This document shows, in pieces, positions 20,300 through 28,862 of a DNA stretch of 64,000 nt (position 1 is the first letter of the stretch; the number at the start of each line of letters is the position of its first letter). Position numbers and translations under genes: made by a program. Under the pieces are notes generated by a model. The model made no database searches, was not told where the DNA came from, and was given only the letters and a program-made list of their open reading frames with translations. Source of the stretch: Litoreibacter janthinus (GTDB taxonomy: Bacteria; Pseudomonadota; Alphaproteobacteria; Rhodobacterales; Rhodobacteraceae); NCBI RefSeq assembly GCF_900111945.1, contig NZ_FOYO01000001.1, positions 1,495,751 through 1,559,750 of the forward strand, in the 5' to 3' direction.

Positions 20300-20597
20300 T
20301 TGATGAGACCCCCTTCGTCGTTGCGGTGCATTTTAGGCGCGAGGTCGCCCAGCCTCCACCCCAAATAGCGCCAAAGGCTTGACTTATCGAAGCCAAGGGC
20401 GCATTTGCCCTCCATGCTTGCGCACTTATGGTGCCGCGTGAGTTTTGCAAAACCAGCAAAGCACTGCACCGCCGCAGCACACACGTTCCCGATATTCACG
20501 CGAATGGGTCCGGTGGGGGAAACGCCCCCACGACCATTTTAACGCGACCTCACCGCCGCTTTAGGCGTGGGGCCACCATGTCACGAGAGGACATGAC
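20300..20597. other. Divergent intergenic region between mur and the DEAD-box helicase gene
   Basis: About 298 bases without a convincing gene. It must hold the promoters of both flanking genes. The only clear structure is a hairpin at 20513-20531 (GTGGGGG/CCCCCAC, loop AAACG), followed on the plus strand by CCATTTTAACG, about 65 nt before the helicase start. It could be a 5'-UTR element of the helicase gene or a terminator of a short upstream transcript. A 42-codon plus-strand frame (20414-20542) spans it but lacks support. Confidence 0.5.
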
Positions 20598-21938
20598 TTG
20601 AACAAGTTTGAAACTTTGGGGATCTCCCCGAAAATTGCCGAGAAGCTCACCGAGAACGGCATCACAAACCCCACTCCTATCCAAGAAGAAGCAATTCCGA
20701 TCATCCTGACCGGCCGCGATGTTATGGGCTTGGCCCAAACCGGCACAGGCAAAACTGCAGCGTTCGGGCTGCCCATGATCCACAACCTGATCAAAATCGG
20801 GACCAAGCCCGCGCCCCGTACGGTGCGTGGTCTGATCCTCGCGCCGACCCGCGAGCTGGCCAAGCAGATCTGCGATAACCTGAAAATGTTCCAAGGTGGC
20901 GGCCACCTGAAAATCAATATGGTCGTTGGCGGTGTATCCATCAATCCACAGAAAAAAGCGCTGGAGCGCGGCACCGACATTCTGGTCGCCACTCCGGGCC
21001 GTCTGATTGACCTTTTGCAGCAAAAAGCTGTCGTGCTCGGCGATGCGCAATACCTTGTGCTCGACGAAGCGGACCAGATGCTTGACATGGGATTCATCCA
21101 CGCCCTGCGCCAGATTGCACCCTTGTTGCCAAAAGAGCGTCAGACGCTGTTGTTCTCGGCCACCATGCCCAAGCTGATGGAAGAGCTTGCCGCGACCTAT
21201 TTGGATCACCCGCGACGCGTGCAGGTTGCCGCGCCGGGTAAGACCGCGGACAAGATCACGCAAAGCGTCCACTACATCGCAAAAGCCGCGAAAAACGATC
21301 TTCTGATCGAGTTGATGGATCAGCACCGCGATGATCTGGCCCTTGTGTTCTGCCGCACCAAGCACGGTGCCGAAAAGCTGATGAAGCTGCTCGACAGCAA
21401 AGGTTTTGCTGCGGGCTCCATTCACGGCAACAAGTCGCAAAACCACCGTGACCGCTCATTGGCTCAGTTCAAATCGGGCGAGTTGCGCGTCTTGGTCGCC
21501 ACCGATGTGGCGGCGCGTGGTATCGACATTCCCGGCGTTGGCTTCGTGTACAACTACGATCTGCCCAACGTGCCCGAAAGCTATGTGCACCGCATTGGCC
21601 GGACCGCGCGCGCTGGCCGCGAAGGGGAGGCGATCGCGTTCTGCGCTCCCGACGAGATGGGTGAGATGAAAGACATCGAAAAGATGCTCAAGATCACCAT
21701 CCCAGTTGCGGGTGGGCGTCGCTGGTCTCCGTCTGAAGAAGAGAAAAAGCCGGCACGCGGTGGCGGTGGCAATCGTGGTGGCGGTCGCCCCGGTGGTGGC
21801 GGCGGCCGTCGTGGCCAAGGCCAGGGCAAGCCGAAAGCTGCGGGTGGCAGAGCTGGCGAAGCTCCAGCCGGTGGCGCGCCAAAACGCAAGCGCAACCGCC
21901 GTCGTCGGGGCCAAGGCCCTGCATCTGCTGCGGCTTAA
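20598..21938 (+). CDS. DEAD-box ATP-dependent RNA helicase (RhlE-like)
   Basis: A 446-residue RNA helicase that remodels RNA or RNPs using ATP. Motifs in order: Q motif near 28-30 (PTPIQEEAIP), Walker A AQTGTGKT at 46-53, PTRELA, TPGRL, DEAD near 155, SAT, and HRIGRTARAGREG near 340. After about residue 385 the tail is basic and glycine-rich (RGG-like) and ends in an RKRNRRRR patch, likely for RNA binding. The start is TTG at 20598 with GAGAGG upstream, since the protein begins MNKFETLGIS as in RhlE; the nearby ATG at 20593 is in another frame. It may be cold-regulated, but the sequence does not prove it. Confidence 0.93.
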   Translation: MNKFETLGISPKIAEKLTENGITNPTPIQEEAIPIILTGRDVMGLAQTGTGKTAAFGLPMIHNLIKIGTKPAPRTVRGLILAPTRELAKQICDNLKMFQGGGHLKINMVVGGVSINPQKKALERGTDILVATPGRLIDLLQQKAVVLGDAQYLVLDEADQMLDMGFIHALRQIAPLLPKERQTLLFSATMPKLMEELAATYLDHPRRVQVAAPGKTADKITQSVHYIAKAAKNDLLIELMDQHRDDLALVFCRTKHGAEKLMKLLDSKGFAAGSIHGNKSQNHRDRSLAQFKSGELRVLVATDVAARGIDIPGVGFVYNYDLPNVPESYVHRIGRTARAGREGEAIAFCAPDEMGEMKDIEKMLKITIPVAGGRRWSPSEEEKKPARGGGGNRGGGRPGGGGGRRGQGQGKPKAAGGRAGEAPAGGAPKRKRNRRRRGQGPASAAA

Positions 21939-21944
21939 GTCCTA

Positions 21945-22211
21945 ATGAGCCGTTTCCAGCGCGTAATGGCCATTGTTCTAACAGTGCTCACAGTCTGCTT
22001 TGCCGGGCTGTGGGCTTACCTCTTCGCATATGTAACAGCTATGTCCTGCGCCTTTTCCACCAGCGGAAATTGCAGCGCGCCAACCCCATGGGAAATGCGT
22101 GGCGAGGATTTGCAGATTTTCGTGCTGATCCCCGGTGCGATTTTTATCGTGCTGCTCGTCATAACAGTGCTGCTTTGGCGGAAGCGATCGTCGGGCAACG
22201 TCAAGATGTGA
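21945..22211 (+). CDS. Small two-helix membrane protein, unknown function
   Basis: An 88-residue protein with two hydrophobic segments, about 7-32 (MAIVLTVLTVCFAGLWAYLF) and 59-78 (IFVLIPGAIFIVLLVITVLL), separated by a loop with two cysteines (SCAFSTSGNC) that would lie outside the cytoplasm if the termini are inside. It starts six bases after the helicase stop and is probably co-transcribed with it, ending at the hairpin at 22214-22240. I recognise no family. Confidence 0.72.
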   Translation: MSRFQRVMAIVLTVLTVCFAGLWAYLFAYVTAMSCAFSTSGNCSAPTPWEMRGEDLQIFVLIPGAIFIVLLVITVLLWRKRSSGNVKM

Positions 22212-22213
22212 AA

Positions 22214-22240
22214 AAGGGGCCTCGGAGGCCCCTTGATTTT
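22214..22240. terminator. Rho-independent terminator between the helicase/membrane-protein genes and ssb
   Basis: A 9-bp stem AAGGGGCCT/AGGCCCCTT (22214-22222 with 22226-22234) with a CGG loop is followed by GATTTT on the plus strand and preceded by AAA on the other side. It lies between convergent genes and may serve both strands. Confidence 0.78.
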
Positions 22241-22258
22241 GTGTCGTTCTCTGAGGTC

Positions 22259-22768
22259 TTAGAACGGAATTTCGTCGTCGATGTCGCTCGACGGGCTGGA
22301 CTGACCGCCACCGCCGCCGGATGGCCCGCTGTCATAGCCGCCACCCATTGGGTCGCCGCCGTAGCTTCCACCACCGCCGCCGCCACCATAGTTGCCGCCA
22401 CCTCCGCCACCGCCGCTTGGACCGTCGAGCATTGTCAGCGTGCCGCCAAAGCCTTGTAGCACAACCTCGGTAGAATAGCGGTCAGCGCCGCTTTGGTCTT
22501 GCCACTTGCGGGTTTGCAACTGGCCTTCGATGTAAACTTTGGAGCCCTTTTTCAGGTACTGCTCGGCAATGCGAACCAGACCTTCTTGGAAAATGGCGAC
22601 GGTATGCCACTCCGTCTTCTCGCGTCGCTCACCTGTGTTGCGGTCCTTCCAAGTCTCGGACGTCGCGATGCGCAGGTTGCAAACCTTGCCGCCGTTCTGG
22701 AACGTGCGGATTTCCGGGTCGCGCCCAAGGTTGCCGATAAGAATGACTTTATTAACTGAACCAGCCAT
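22259..22768 (-). CDS. ssb: Single-stranded DNA-binding protein
   Basis: A 169-residue SSB. The OB fold is about residues 1-110 ([28 protein letters not shown]), the linker is strongly glycine-rich (about 117-158), and the C-terminal tip DIDDEIPF is the conserved acidic motif that recruits partner proteins. I start at 22768 (MAGSVNK), which matches the family; the frame is open to 22897 but those 43 residues lack homology. Upstream DNA is shared with the divergent lytic transglycosylase gene. No clear LexA box is seen. Confidence 0.95.
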   Translation of the reverse strand: MAGSVNKVILIGNLGRDPEIRTFQNGGKVCNLRIATSETWKDRNTGERREKTEWHTVAIFQEGLVRIAEQYLKKGSKVYIEGQLQTRKWQDQSGADRYSTEVVLQGFGGTLTMLDGPSGGGGGGGNYGGGGGGGSYGGDPMGGGYDSGPSGGGGGQSSPSSDIDDEIPF

Positions 22769-22939
22769 GTGCTTGGGTCTCCCGAATCTTAATTTTGTGC
22801 TCTTATATCGTCGGTATTTGGTTAATGGGAGACTTACAACCACACTCTGTGGTAGGCGCATTTCTGCGCAGGGGGTGGCGGAACCTCGCAAATCCACTAT
22901 ATTGCGCGAAGTTCGAGGCGGTGAGTGGGACCGGTGTAT

Positions 22940-23551
22940 ATGCGTAAGCTCTTGGTAGCATTGACGGCATTCTCTTTAGCGGCGCCGTCTTTTCCAACTC
23001 TGTCAGTCGCAGAAGGACTCGCGTCCTCAGGCTCGACCAGCAACAGATCCAAGCTATTTAGCTCGCAAGCGCGCCTTCTTGATGGGCGTCTGTCGTCGCA
23101 ATACAAAGCTTCAACGAAACTGCAGCCGGGCACAAAAAAGGTGTCTTACGGGGTCTCCACAGCGATACCCAGCTATCGGGGATCGTACAAAGGCGTCTAT
23201 CTGGAAGACGCCAAAAGCGCGGCCCGCAAGCATGGCGTTCCGACCGATTTGTTCTTGCGTCTTGTTCAGCAGGAAAGCGGCTGGAAGCCCCATGCTGTTT
23301 CTCATGCAGGTGCGATCGGACTTGCCCAGTTGATGCCAGGCACGGCGCGCAAACTGAGGGTCAACCCGCGTGACCCGAAGCAAAACCTAGAGGGCGGTGC
23401 ACGCTATCTGTCGCAGATGTATCGCAAGTTCGGCAGCTGGCGTTTGGCACTTGCTGCCTATAATGCAGGGCCGGGCGCGGTTGAAAAACACGGTGGCGTC
23501 CCGCCATATCGCGAGACCCGCAATTACGTGCGCAAAATCCTAGGCAGCTAA
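22940..23551 (+). CDS. Lytic transglycosylase (SLT domain)
   Basis: A 203-residue exported enzyme that would cleave the MurNAc-GlcNAc bond of peptidoglycan. A signal peptide covers about residues 1-24 ([19 protein letters not shown]). The SLT domain lies at about 95-200, with the catalytic Glu in [12 protein letters not shown], the [13 protein letters not shown] motif and [10 protein letters not shown] start at 22940, which begins the signal peptide cleanly, although a GTG at 22925 is in frame. The stop overlaps the end of convergent aroB by four bases. Confidence 0.9.
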   Translation: MRKLLVALTAFSLAAPSFPTLSVAEGLASSGSTSNRSKLFSSQARLLDGRLSSQYKASTKLQPGTKKVSYGVSTAIPSYRGSYKGVYLEDAKSAARKHGVPTDLFLRLVQQESGWKPHAVSHAGAIGLAQLMPGTARKLRVNPRDPKQNLEGGARYLSQMYRKFGSWRLALAAYNAGPGAVEKHGGVPPYRETRNYVRKILGS

Positions 23552-24669
23552 CGCCGAGCCAGCGCGTCCGACAGGACCGACTGCACTACCTTCGGGTCTA
23601 CGTCCGACGTGACAAACGCCTCTCCGATTCCGCGGGCCATGATGTAGTTCAGCGTGCCTTGGGTGACTTTCTTGTCCTGCCCCATCAGCGCCACGAGCCC
23701 GTCCGCATCCGGCAAGTCGCCTGCGATATCGGAAAGATCGGTTTTCATTCCCATAGCTTTAAGATGGGCGCGCACGCGGCTCGGCTCCTCTTGAGAGCAC
23801 AGCCCCAGACGTGAAGAGACCTCGAACGCCAAGGCACAACCAATGGCGACACCTTCTCCGTGCAGCAGACGGTCCGAATAGCCCGTCGCGGCCTCTAACG
23901 CGTGGCCAAACGTGTGGCCAAGGTTCAAAAGGGCGCGGTCGCCTTTTTCGGTCTCATCGCGCTCCACGATGTCGGCTTTCATCTGGCACGACCAACGCAC
24001 CGCTTCGATCCGCTTGGCGACATCGCCACTTGCCAAATCGGGGGCGTTAACTTCCAGCCAGTCGAAAAACGCCGCATCGCCAAGGAGTCCGTATTTGACG
24101 ACCTCGCCATAGCCGGCAAGAAAATCGCGCTCGGTCAATGTGCCAAGCACCGCCACATCCGCCAGAACCAAAGTCGGTTGATGGAAAGAGCCGATCAGGT
24201 TTTTACCATGCCGCGAGTTGATGGCGGTCTTGCCCCCGACAGAACTGTCGACCTGCGCCAGCAAAGACGTTGGGATCTGAACGAACCGGACACCGCGGCG
24301 CAAGATGGCTGCGGCGAAGCCGACGAGATCGCCAATAACACCGCCCCCGAATGCCACTACCATGTCGCCACGTTCGACCTTTTGTTCCAGCAGCCATTCG
24401 ACCGTTTCAGTCAGGTATCGCCAGCATTTGGTCGCTTCTCCCGATGGCAGTGTGAGGTGGCACATCTCTACTCCCGCCGCCGCCAACCCATCGCGCAAGG
24501 CCGCCAGATGCAACGGGCCAACTGTGTCATCCGTGACCACGGCCACACGAGGGCGGGTCAGAAATGGGGTGATCCAATCGCCAGCTCCGGCAAGTAACCC
24601 GTGGCCAATTTCAATGCGGTAGCTGCGGTCGCCCAAGGCCACCTGAACGGTTTCATGAGGGTGCATCAC
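23548..24669 (-). CDS. aroB: 3-Dehydroquinate synthase
   Basis: A 373-residue enzyme turning DAHP into 3-dehydroquinate, the second step of the shikimate pathway, using NAD and zinc. Key segments are [20 protein letters not shown] near 106-125, [14 protein letters not shown] near 138-151 and GHTFGHALE near 250, which carries a zinc histidine. The ATG overlaps the TGA of aroK by four bases, so aroK-aroB form one translationally coupled unit. Length is typical. Confidence 0.96.
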   Translation of the reverse strand: MMHPHETVQVALGDRSYRIEIGHGLLAGAGDWITPFLTRPRVAVVTDDTVGPLHLAALRDGLAAAGVEMCHLTLPSGEATKCWRYLTETVEWLLEQKVERGDMVVAFGGGVIGDLVGFAAAILRRGVRFVQIPTSLLAQVDSSVGGKTAINSRHGKNLIGSFHQPTLVLADVAVLGTLTERDFLAGYGEVVKYGLLGDAAFFDWLEVNAPDLASGDVAKRIEAVRWSCQMKADIVERDETEKGDRALLNLGHTFGHALEAATGYSDRLLHGEGVAIGCALAFEVSSRLGLCSQEEPSRVRAHLKAMGMKTDLSDIAGDLPDADGLVALMGQDKKVTQGTLNYIMARGIGEAFVTSDVDPKVVQSVLSDALARR

Positions 24670-25235
24670 GTTTCAGCGTCCTTCAGCAATTGGGCATCTT
24701 TCAGCGTTTTGATGACCTTGTCGGCCATGGTGTCGATGGAATATTCGGCGCGCGCTTCGACACTCAATTTTGCAAGCGAATAGACCGGAATGCGGGCATT
24801 GTAGATCTCGGTAAGCGTAGCCAGCGGATCGTCCGTACGCAAAAGGGGGCGGGTCTTCTTGTGCCGCACACGGTCCCACAGCAACGGCAAGTCGGCTTTC
24901 AGCCAAACCGAGACAGCCTTTTCATCAATCATTGCGCGGTTGGCCTCACTCAAGAAGGCGCCGCCGCCGGTGGACAGCACGGCTGGCACACCATCCAGCA
25001 GGCGGGAGATCACTTCCGTTTCCCGGGCGCGAAAGAAGGCTTCACCATCGCGCTCGAATATCTCGGCGATAGACCGGTTCGCCGCGCGCACCAATTCCTC
25101 GTCGCTATCCAAGAATGGCACGCCCAATTTCCGCGCAACGGCCCCACCAATGGCGGTTTTACCGGCGCCCATCATGCCGACAAGGACCAACGGTCGGGTC
25201 AAGGTCATGGGTCTGGGTGGCATTCTCTCGCTCAA
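24666..25235 (-). CDS. aroK: Shikimate kinase
   Basis: A 189-residue P-loop kinase that phosphorylates shikimate at the 3-hydroxyl. Walker A is GMMGAGKTAIGG near 17-28, the shikimate-binding DSDEELVRA lies near 38-46, and the GGGAF motif follows near 90-94. The first in-frame ATG at 25235 is used; an ATG four residues on is also possible. It heads the aroK-aroB operon and is divergent from the 44-codon gene at 25350. AroK before aroB next to xerD is an arrangement common in this family of bacteria, to my knowledge. Confidence 0.94.
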   Translation of the reverse strand: MSERMPPRPMTLTRPLVLVGMMGAGKTAIGGAVARKLGVPFLDSDEELVRAANRSIAEIFERDGEAFFRARETEVISRLLDGVPAVLSTGGGAFLSEANRAMIDEKAVSVWLKADLPLLWDRVRHKKTRPLLRTDDPLATLTEIYNARIPVYSLAKLSVEARAEYSIDTMADKVIKTLKDAQLLKDAET

Positions 25236-25349
25236 TTTACTGATTTCTGCTCTGAATGGAGTGAACTTGCGGGAAAAGCCATATATGAATCAAAACAGAG
25301 GCGCAAAGGGCGGCAGCAAAAGTTGCCCCAGTAATAAGGCAGATGCAGC

Positions 25350-25484
25350 GTGATACGGCTTTTAAAAGCTTTGGTTTTCCTGATCGTGATAGGAATCGTC
25401 GGCATTGTCGGCTATGCCTACTTGGGCGACCTGACGCCAAACCGGGTCGAGGTGAATCAACCGGTTACGTTGGATGCGAATTAA
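25350..25484 (+). CDS. 44-residue single-pass membrane protein
   Basis: The gene starts with GTG at 25350 and ends with TAA at 25482-25484. The product begins MIRLLKALVFLIVIGIVGIV, one transmembrane helix of about 20 residues (5-25) with a positively charged N terminus, followed by a short polar tail (LGDLTPNRVEVNQP). Its last 11 bases overlap the start of the next gene at 25474, suggesting coupled translation in a small protein / secreted protein / xerD run. No enzyme function is expected; it may be a membrane-protein partner. The call rests on its shape and position. Confidence 0.65.
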   Translation: MIRLLKALVFLIVIGIVGIVGYAYLGDLTPNRVEVNQPVTLDAN

Positions 25485-27048
25485 GACCACTGCTTCGACC
25501 CTTGCTGCCCTAAGCTTTCTTATGCTGGCTCAACAGGTCCGCGCCGAGGAGCCGCTTTCCGCAATCGACTGGCTATCGGACGTGGTTGAAACGCCACAAA
25601 CCGTGGCACCACCTGTCCTTCCGCAGGCCAAGCGTGCTAATGACGTAGCCCAATCCGCAACTCCGGCATCAGTGGTGACGACGACCCTGGGGGCGCCAAG
25701 TCGTGATGCCGTTGGCCTTGTGCCGGGATCTGTCAGTGGCTTGCCAGTGCGATTTTGGGGCAGCAGCACGTCAATGGCGCTCGCAAAGGCGATGGGCGAC
25801 TTGCGCCCCGATTTACCACCGCCTTTGGCGGAACTCATGCGGCGTGTGTTGCTGGCAGAGCTGGCCCCGCCCGTGGATAGTAGTTCCAAAGAGATTTTGT
25901 TTCAGGCGCGCGTCGATGAATTGCTCTCCTTGGGTGCACTCGATCAGGCCAAGGCGTTGCTCGACCGTGCAGATCCCGGCACTGCCGCCCTGTTTCGGCG
26001 GTGGTTCGATGTCAGCCTGCTTACCGGCGAGGAAGACGTGGCCTGCACCCGAATGTTGCGCCAGCCAGACCTCTCCCCAACATATCCAGCACGCATTTTC
26101 TGCATGGCACGTGCTGGGGACTGGGACGCGGCAAACCTGACTTTGAGCACGGCCAAAGCGCTAGGTGTTATGACCCCCGAAGAAGACGCATTGATGGCAC
26201 GTTTTCTGGACCCTGAGTTGTTTGAGCGCGAAGCGCCTCTGCCGGTGCCAAGTCGTGTCACGCCGCTTAGCTTTCGTATGCACGAAGCCATCGGCGAGCC
26301 GCTGTCGCTCTCGACCTTGCCCAACGCCTTTGCCTTTGCAGGGCTGTCCGAGAATGGGGGCTGGAAGCCGCGCATTACGGCCGCAGAACGCCTTGCACGC
26401 ACTGGCGCGATCTCCTCTTCGCGCCTTTTGGCAATCTACACCGAACGCCAGCCTGCCGCCTCCGGCGGGGTTTGGGATAGGGTTGATGCAGTGCAAGCCT
26501 TCGACACCGCGTTGGCCGCACGCGATCCAAACGCCGTTGCGGCCCAACTTCCAGATGCTGTGCGCGCAATGCGTCGTGCAGGGCTCGAACCCGCTTTGGC
26601 CAACATGTTTGGGGAAGCGTTGTTGAGCTTGCCCCTCCTGGACACCGTCCGCTCGGACGCGACCCGCCTTGCGCTTTTGTCGCCCGCCTACGAGTCTGCC
26701 GCAAATTCCGATGTTATCGCGGCCAACACGCCGTCCCTTTGGCGCGCGGTTGCGCGGGGCGACGTTGCGACCATCGCAAAAACCGCAGAGGCGGGTGGAT
26801 TGGATGCTTTGGAAAGCGCAATCGCCGCAGCTTTCACCGCTGCAGGCCCTGCGCCGGAGTTGGAGCTTTTGATCAAGGATGGAAATTTGGGCTTGGCGAC
26901 GCTGAAGGCCGTGAAGATGATGGAGGACGGTGCCAGCGCCGACCCGCTCGCGCTTGAGAATGGGCTCCGCACGTTGCGCAATCTCGGGTTCGCGGACATT
27001 TCGCGGCGCATGGCGCTCCACACGCTTATCACGAGGCCGCGCAGTTGA
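25474..27048 (+). CDS. Exported alpha-helical protein of unknown function
   Basis: A 524-residue protein with a signal peptide at about 1-24 (ALSFLMLAQQVRAEE, likely cleaved after AQQVRA). The mature part is rich in Ala, Leu and Arg, with short helical segments that look like a superhelical repeat fold, but I cannot define repeat units. I know no catalytic motif for it. It sits between the 44-residue membrane protein (11-base overlap) and xerD (4-base overlap). A periplasmic scaffold role is possible but unproven. Confidence 0.78.
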   Translation: MRIKTTASTLAALSFLMLAQQVRAEEPLSAIDWLSDVVETPQTVAPPVLPQAKRANDVAQSATPASVVTTTLGAPSRDAVGLVPGSVSGLPVRFWGSSTSMALAKAMGDLRPDLPPPLAELMRRVLLAELAPPVDSSSKEILFQARVDELLSLGALDQAKALLDRADPGTAALFRRWFDVSLLTGEEDVACTRMLRQPDLSPTYPARIFCMARAGDWDAANLTLSTAKALGVMTPEEDALMARFLDPELFEREAPLPVPSRVTPLSFRMHEAIGEPLSLSTLPNAFAFAGLSENGGWKPRITAAERLARTGAISSSRLLAIYTERQPAASGGVWDRVDAVQAFDTALAARDPNAVAAQLPDAVRAMRRAGLEPALANMFGEALLSLPLLDTVRSDATRLALLSPAYESAANSDVIAANTPSLWRAVARGDVATIAKTAEAGGLDALESAIAAAFTAAGPAPELELLIKDGNLGLATLKAVKMMEDGASADPLALENGLRTLRNLGFADISRRMALHTLITRPRS

Positions 27049-27983
27049 GTTTCGCTGCTCCGATGTCGCGCTGGATCGAGACATTTTTGGACGCCCAGTC
27101 GGCCGAACTCGACGCCTCCGAAAACACGTTGCTGGCTTACGGGCGCGACCTGATCGATTTTTCGGGATGGCTTTCGGACCGCGGCCAGACATTCGAAACG
27201 GCGACACGCGCAGATGTGGAGGATTACCTGATCCACTGCGACGATCAGGGGCTTGCGCAATCCACTCGCGCGCGCCGGTTGTCCGCGATCAAACAGCTAT
27301 ACCGTTTCGCCTATGAGGAAGGTTGGCGCGAGGACAATCCTGCCATCCAGATCAAAGGTCCAGGGCGCCGGAAGTCTTTGCCTAAAACCCTGAGCGTCGA
27401 AGAGGTCGATCGCCTGTTGGGTGCTGCGCAAACCTCTGCGCGCAGCCAAGATGATCGTTTGCGCAACACCTGTTTGATGGAGCTGCTTTATGCCACCGGA
27501 ATGCGGGTGAGCGAGCTTGTGACCCTGCCGGTTTCTGCGGCGCGGGGCGATCCGCGCATGCTGCTGGTCAAAGGGAAGGGCGGGAAAGAACGCATGGTGC
27601 CGCTCGCCGCGTCCGCGCGCGATGCTCTGGCGGTCTGGATCGACACCCGTGATGCGCAGGATGCAGCCGCTCAGAGCAAGGGCAAGCCGTCATCGAAGTT
27701 CCTGTTCCCGTCGCGAGGCAAGCAAGGCCACCTGACGCGACACCGCTTCTACATGCTGATCAAGGAACTCGCTGTCGCTGGTGGCGTGGACCCGTCCAAA
27801 GTTACGCCACACACCTTGCGCCACGCTTTTGCGACACATCTTTTGGCAAACGGGGCGGACCTGCGTGCGATCCAAACGCTTTTGGGCCATGCCGACATCT
27901 CGACCACCGAGATTTACACCCACGTTCTCGACGAGCGGCTCAAAGACCTCGTGATGGAGCATCACCCGCTCGCCAAAGGCTAA
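27045..27983 (+). CDS. xerD: Site-specific tyrosine recombinase XerD
   Basis: A 312-residue tyrosine recombinase that, with XerC, resolves chromosome dimers at dif. The N-terminal SAM-like core-binding domain is about 8-95. Catalytic residues are R154 (GMRVSEL), K178 (KGKGGKE), H256 and R259 (HTLRHAF), H282 (LLGH) and Y291. The TTG at 27045 overlaps the previous stop; an ATG at 27063 (MSRWIETF) is an equally likely start. The housekeeping context (aro genes) and normal length argue against a phage or island integrase. Confidence 0.93.
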   Translation: MSFAAPMSRWIETFLDAQSAELDASENTLLAYGRDLIDFSGWLSDRGQTFETATRADVEDYLIHCDDQGLAQSTRARRLSAIKQLYRFAYEEGWREDNPAIQIKGPGRRKSLPKTLSVEEVDRLLGAAQTSARSQDDRLRNTCLMELLYATGMRVSELVTLPVSAARGDPRMLLVKGKGGKERMVPLAASARDALAVWIDTRDAQDAAAQSKGKPSSKFLFPSRGKQGHLTRHRFYMLIKELAVAGGVDPSKVTPHTLRHAFATHLLANGADLRAIQTLLGHADISTTEIYTHVLDERLKDLVMEHHPLAKG

Positions 27984-28783
27984 CGGCGCAAGCACTGTGG
28001 CAAGACATCTTCGGATGGCCAAAGACCGTTGACCAACCCTGTCTCGTACCCCTGTGTCAGTCCCGCGGCTTCCATCGCGCCCCGAGCCGCGCGGGTGTCA
28101 TAGGTAAGACTGTGAAATCTGACGCCATCACCAGACAGTATCGCGTAACGTGTCTCGGCCCGCCCGTCATGGGGCGGCATTCCAATTACACCTGCGTTGA
28201 TCCACGTCTTACCCGCAACGACGCGTTCAAACGGTATGCCGGAATGCCCGCAAATAATCCCGTCTATTGAGCCAACCTGCGCTTCGATAGTGGCAAACTC
28301 GGCGTTAAAAACGGCGCTGACATCGCTGGGCCAGATAAATCGTGCCACGTCGGTCGCGCCGCCATGGATCACCACGTAGCGCTTGCCCGCATGGGAAAAC
28401 GTCAGCCAGTCCGGTGTGTGGCCCCAGAACTCCGCTGCGCGCGGGCCGATCTGGCGGGCCGCATGCTCAAACCACGTCTTTGACGCAAGATCACAAACCG
28501 TGCCCTCTTCAAAGCCGCAGCCACAATCCGATGCGCCGTCCAGAAGCTGTTGTTCGCAATTTCCAAGGATCGTGGGGCAGTCAAATGTCGCCAATAGTTC
28601 GGCGCAGGCCAAAGCGTCCGCACCATATGCTATCACATCGCCTGTAAAAATGCAGCGCTCGGCAGGGATCGAATGGCGCTGCGCCGCCGCGATCAGGGCC
28701 TCAAACGCTTGCACGTTTGAGTAGGCACCACCGAACAGCAGGAGATCGCCCTCTAATTCTCCCAAGTCGCGGATGTTGGTCAT
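27980..28783 (-). CDS. Metallophosphoesterase-like protein with altered metal motifs
   Basis: A 267-residue protein of calcineurin-like phosphoesterase shape. Recognisable motifs are GDVIAYG at 48-54, GNCE at 74-77 and HGGATD, but the first motif (normally D-x-H) reads FGGAYSN and the last (normally GHTH) reads GHSGIPF. Metal binding is therefore reduced or different, and activity is uncertain. I start at 28783 (MTNIRDLGEL) because the longer frame to 28831 lacks homology. It is convergent with xerD (4-base overlap) and divergent from the CorC-like gene. Confidence 0.8.
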   Translation of the reverse strand: MTNIRDLGELEGDLLLFGGAYSNVQAFEALIAAAQRHSIPAERCIFTGDVIAYGADALACAELLATFDCPTILGNCEQQLLDGASDCGCGFEEGTVCDLASKTWFEHAARQIGPRAAEFWGHTPDWLTFSHAGKRYVVIHGGATDVARFIWPSDVSAVFNAEFATIEAQVGSIDGIICGHSGIPFERVVAGKTWINAGVIGMPPHDGRAETRYAILSGDGVRFHSLTYDTRAARGAMEAAGLTQGYETGLVNGLWPSEDVLPQCLRR

Positions 28784-28862
28784 GTGGCGGTTTCCCTTGA
28801 AGCAGGGGGCTTGGCACCCCATAACTCTCACTTAGCTTTCTTTTACAGGACCGAAAACCCGG

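Noticed and set aside
20251..20499. 82-codon minus-strand frame before the mur gene
   Set aside because: It overlaps the start of mur in another frame, has no recognisable features, and would displace the mur promoter.
20414..20542. 42-codon plus-strand frame upstream of the DEAD-box helicase gene
   Set aside because: No ribosome site and no hydrophobic or conserved segment; it simply spans the hairpin. Kept only as part of the intergenic description.
27045..27983. Tyrosine recombinase as evidence of a mobile element
   Set aside because: Length, motifs and housekeeping neighbours fit XerD; there is no att-like repeat or tRNA next to it.
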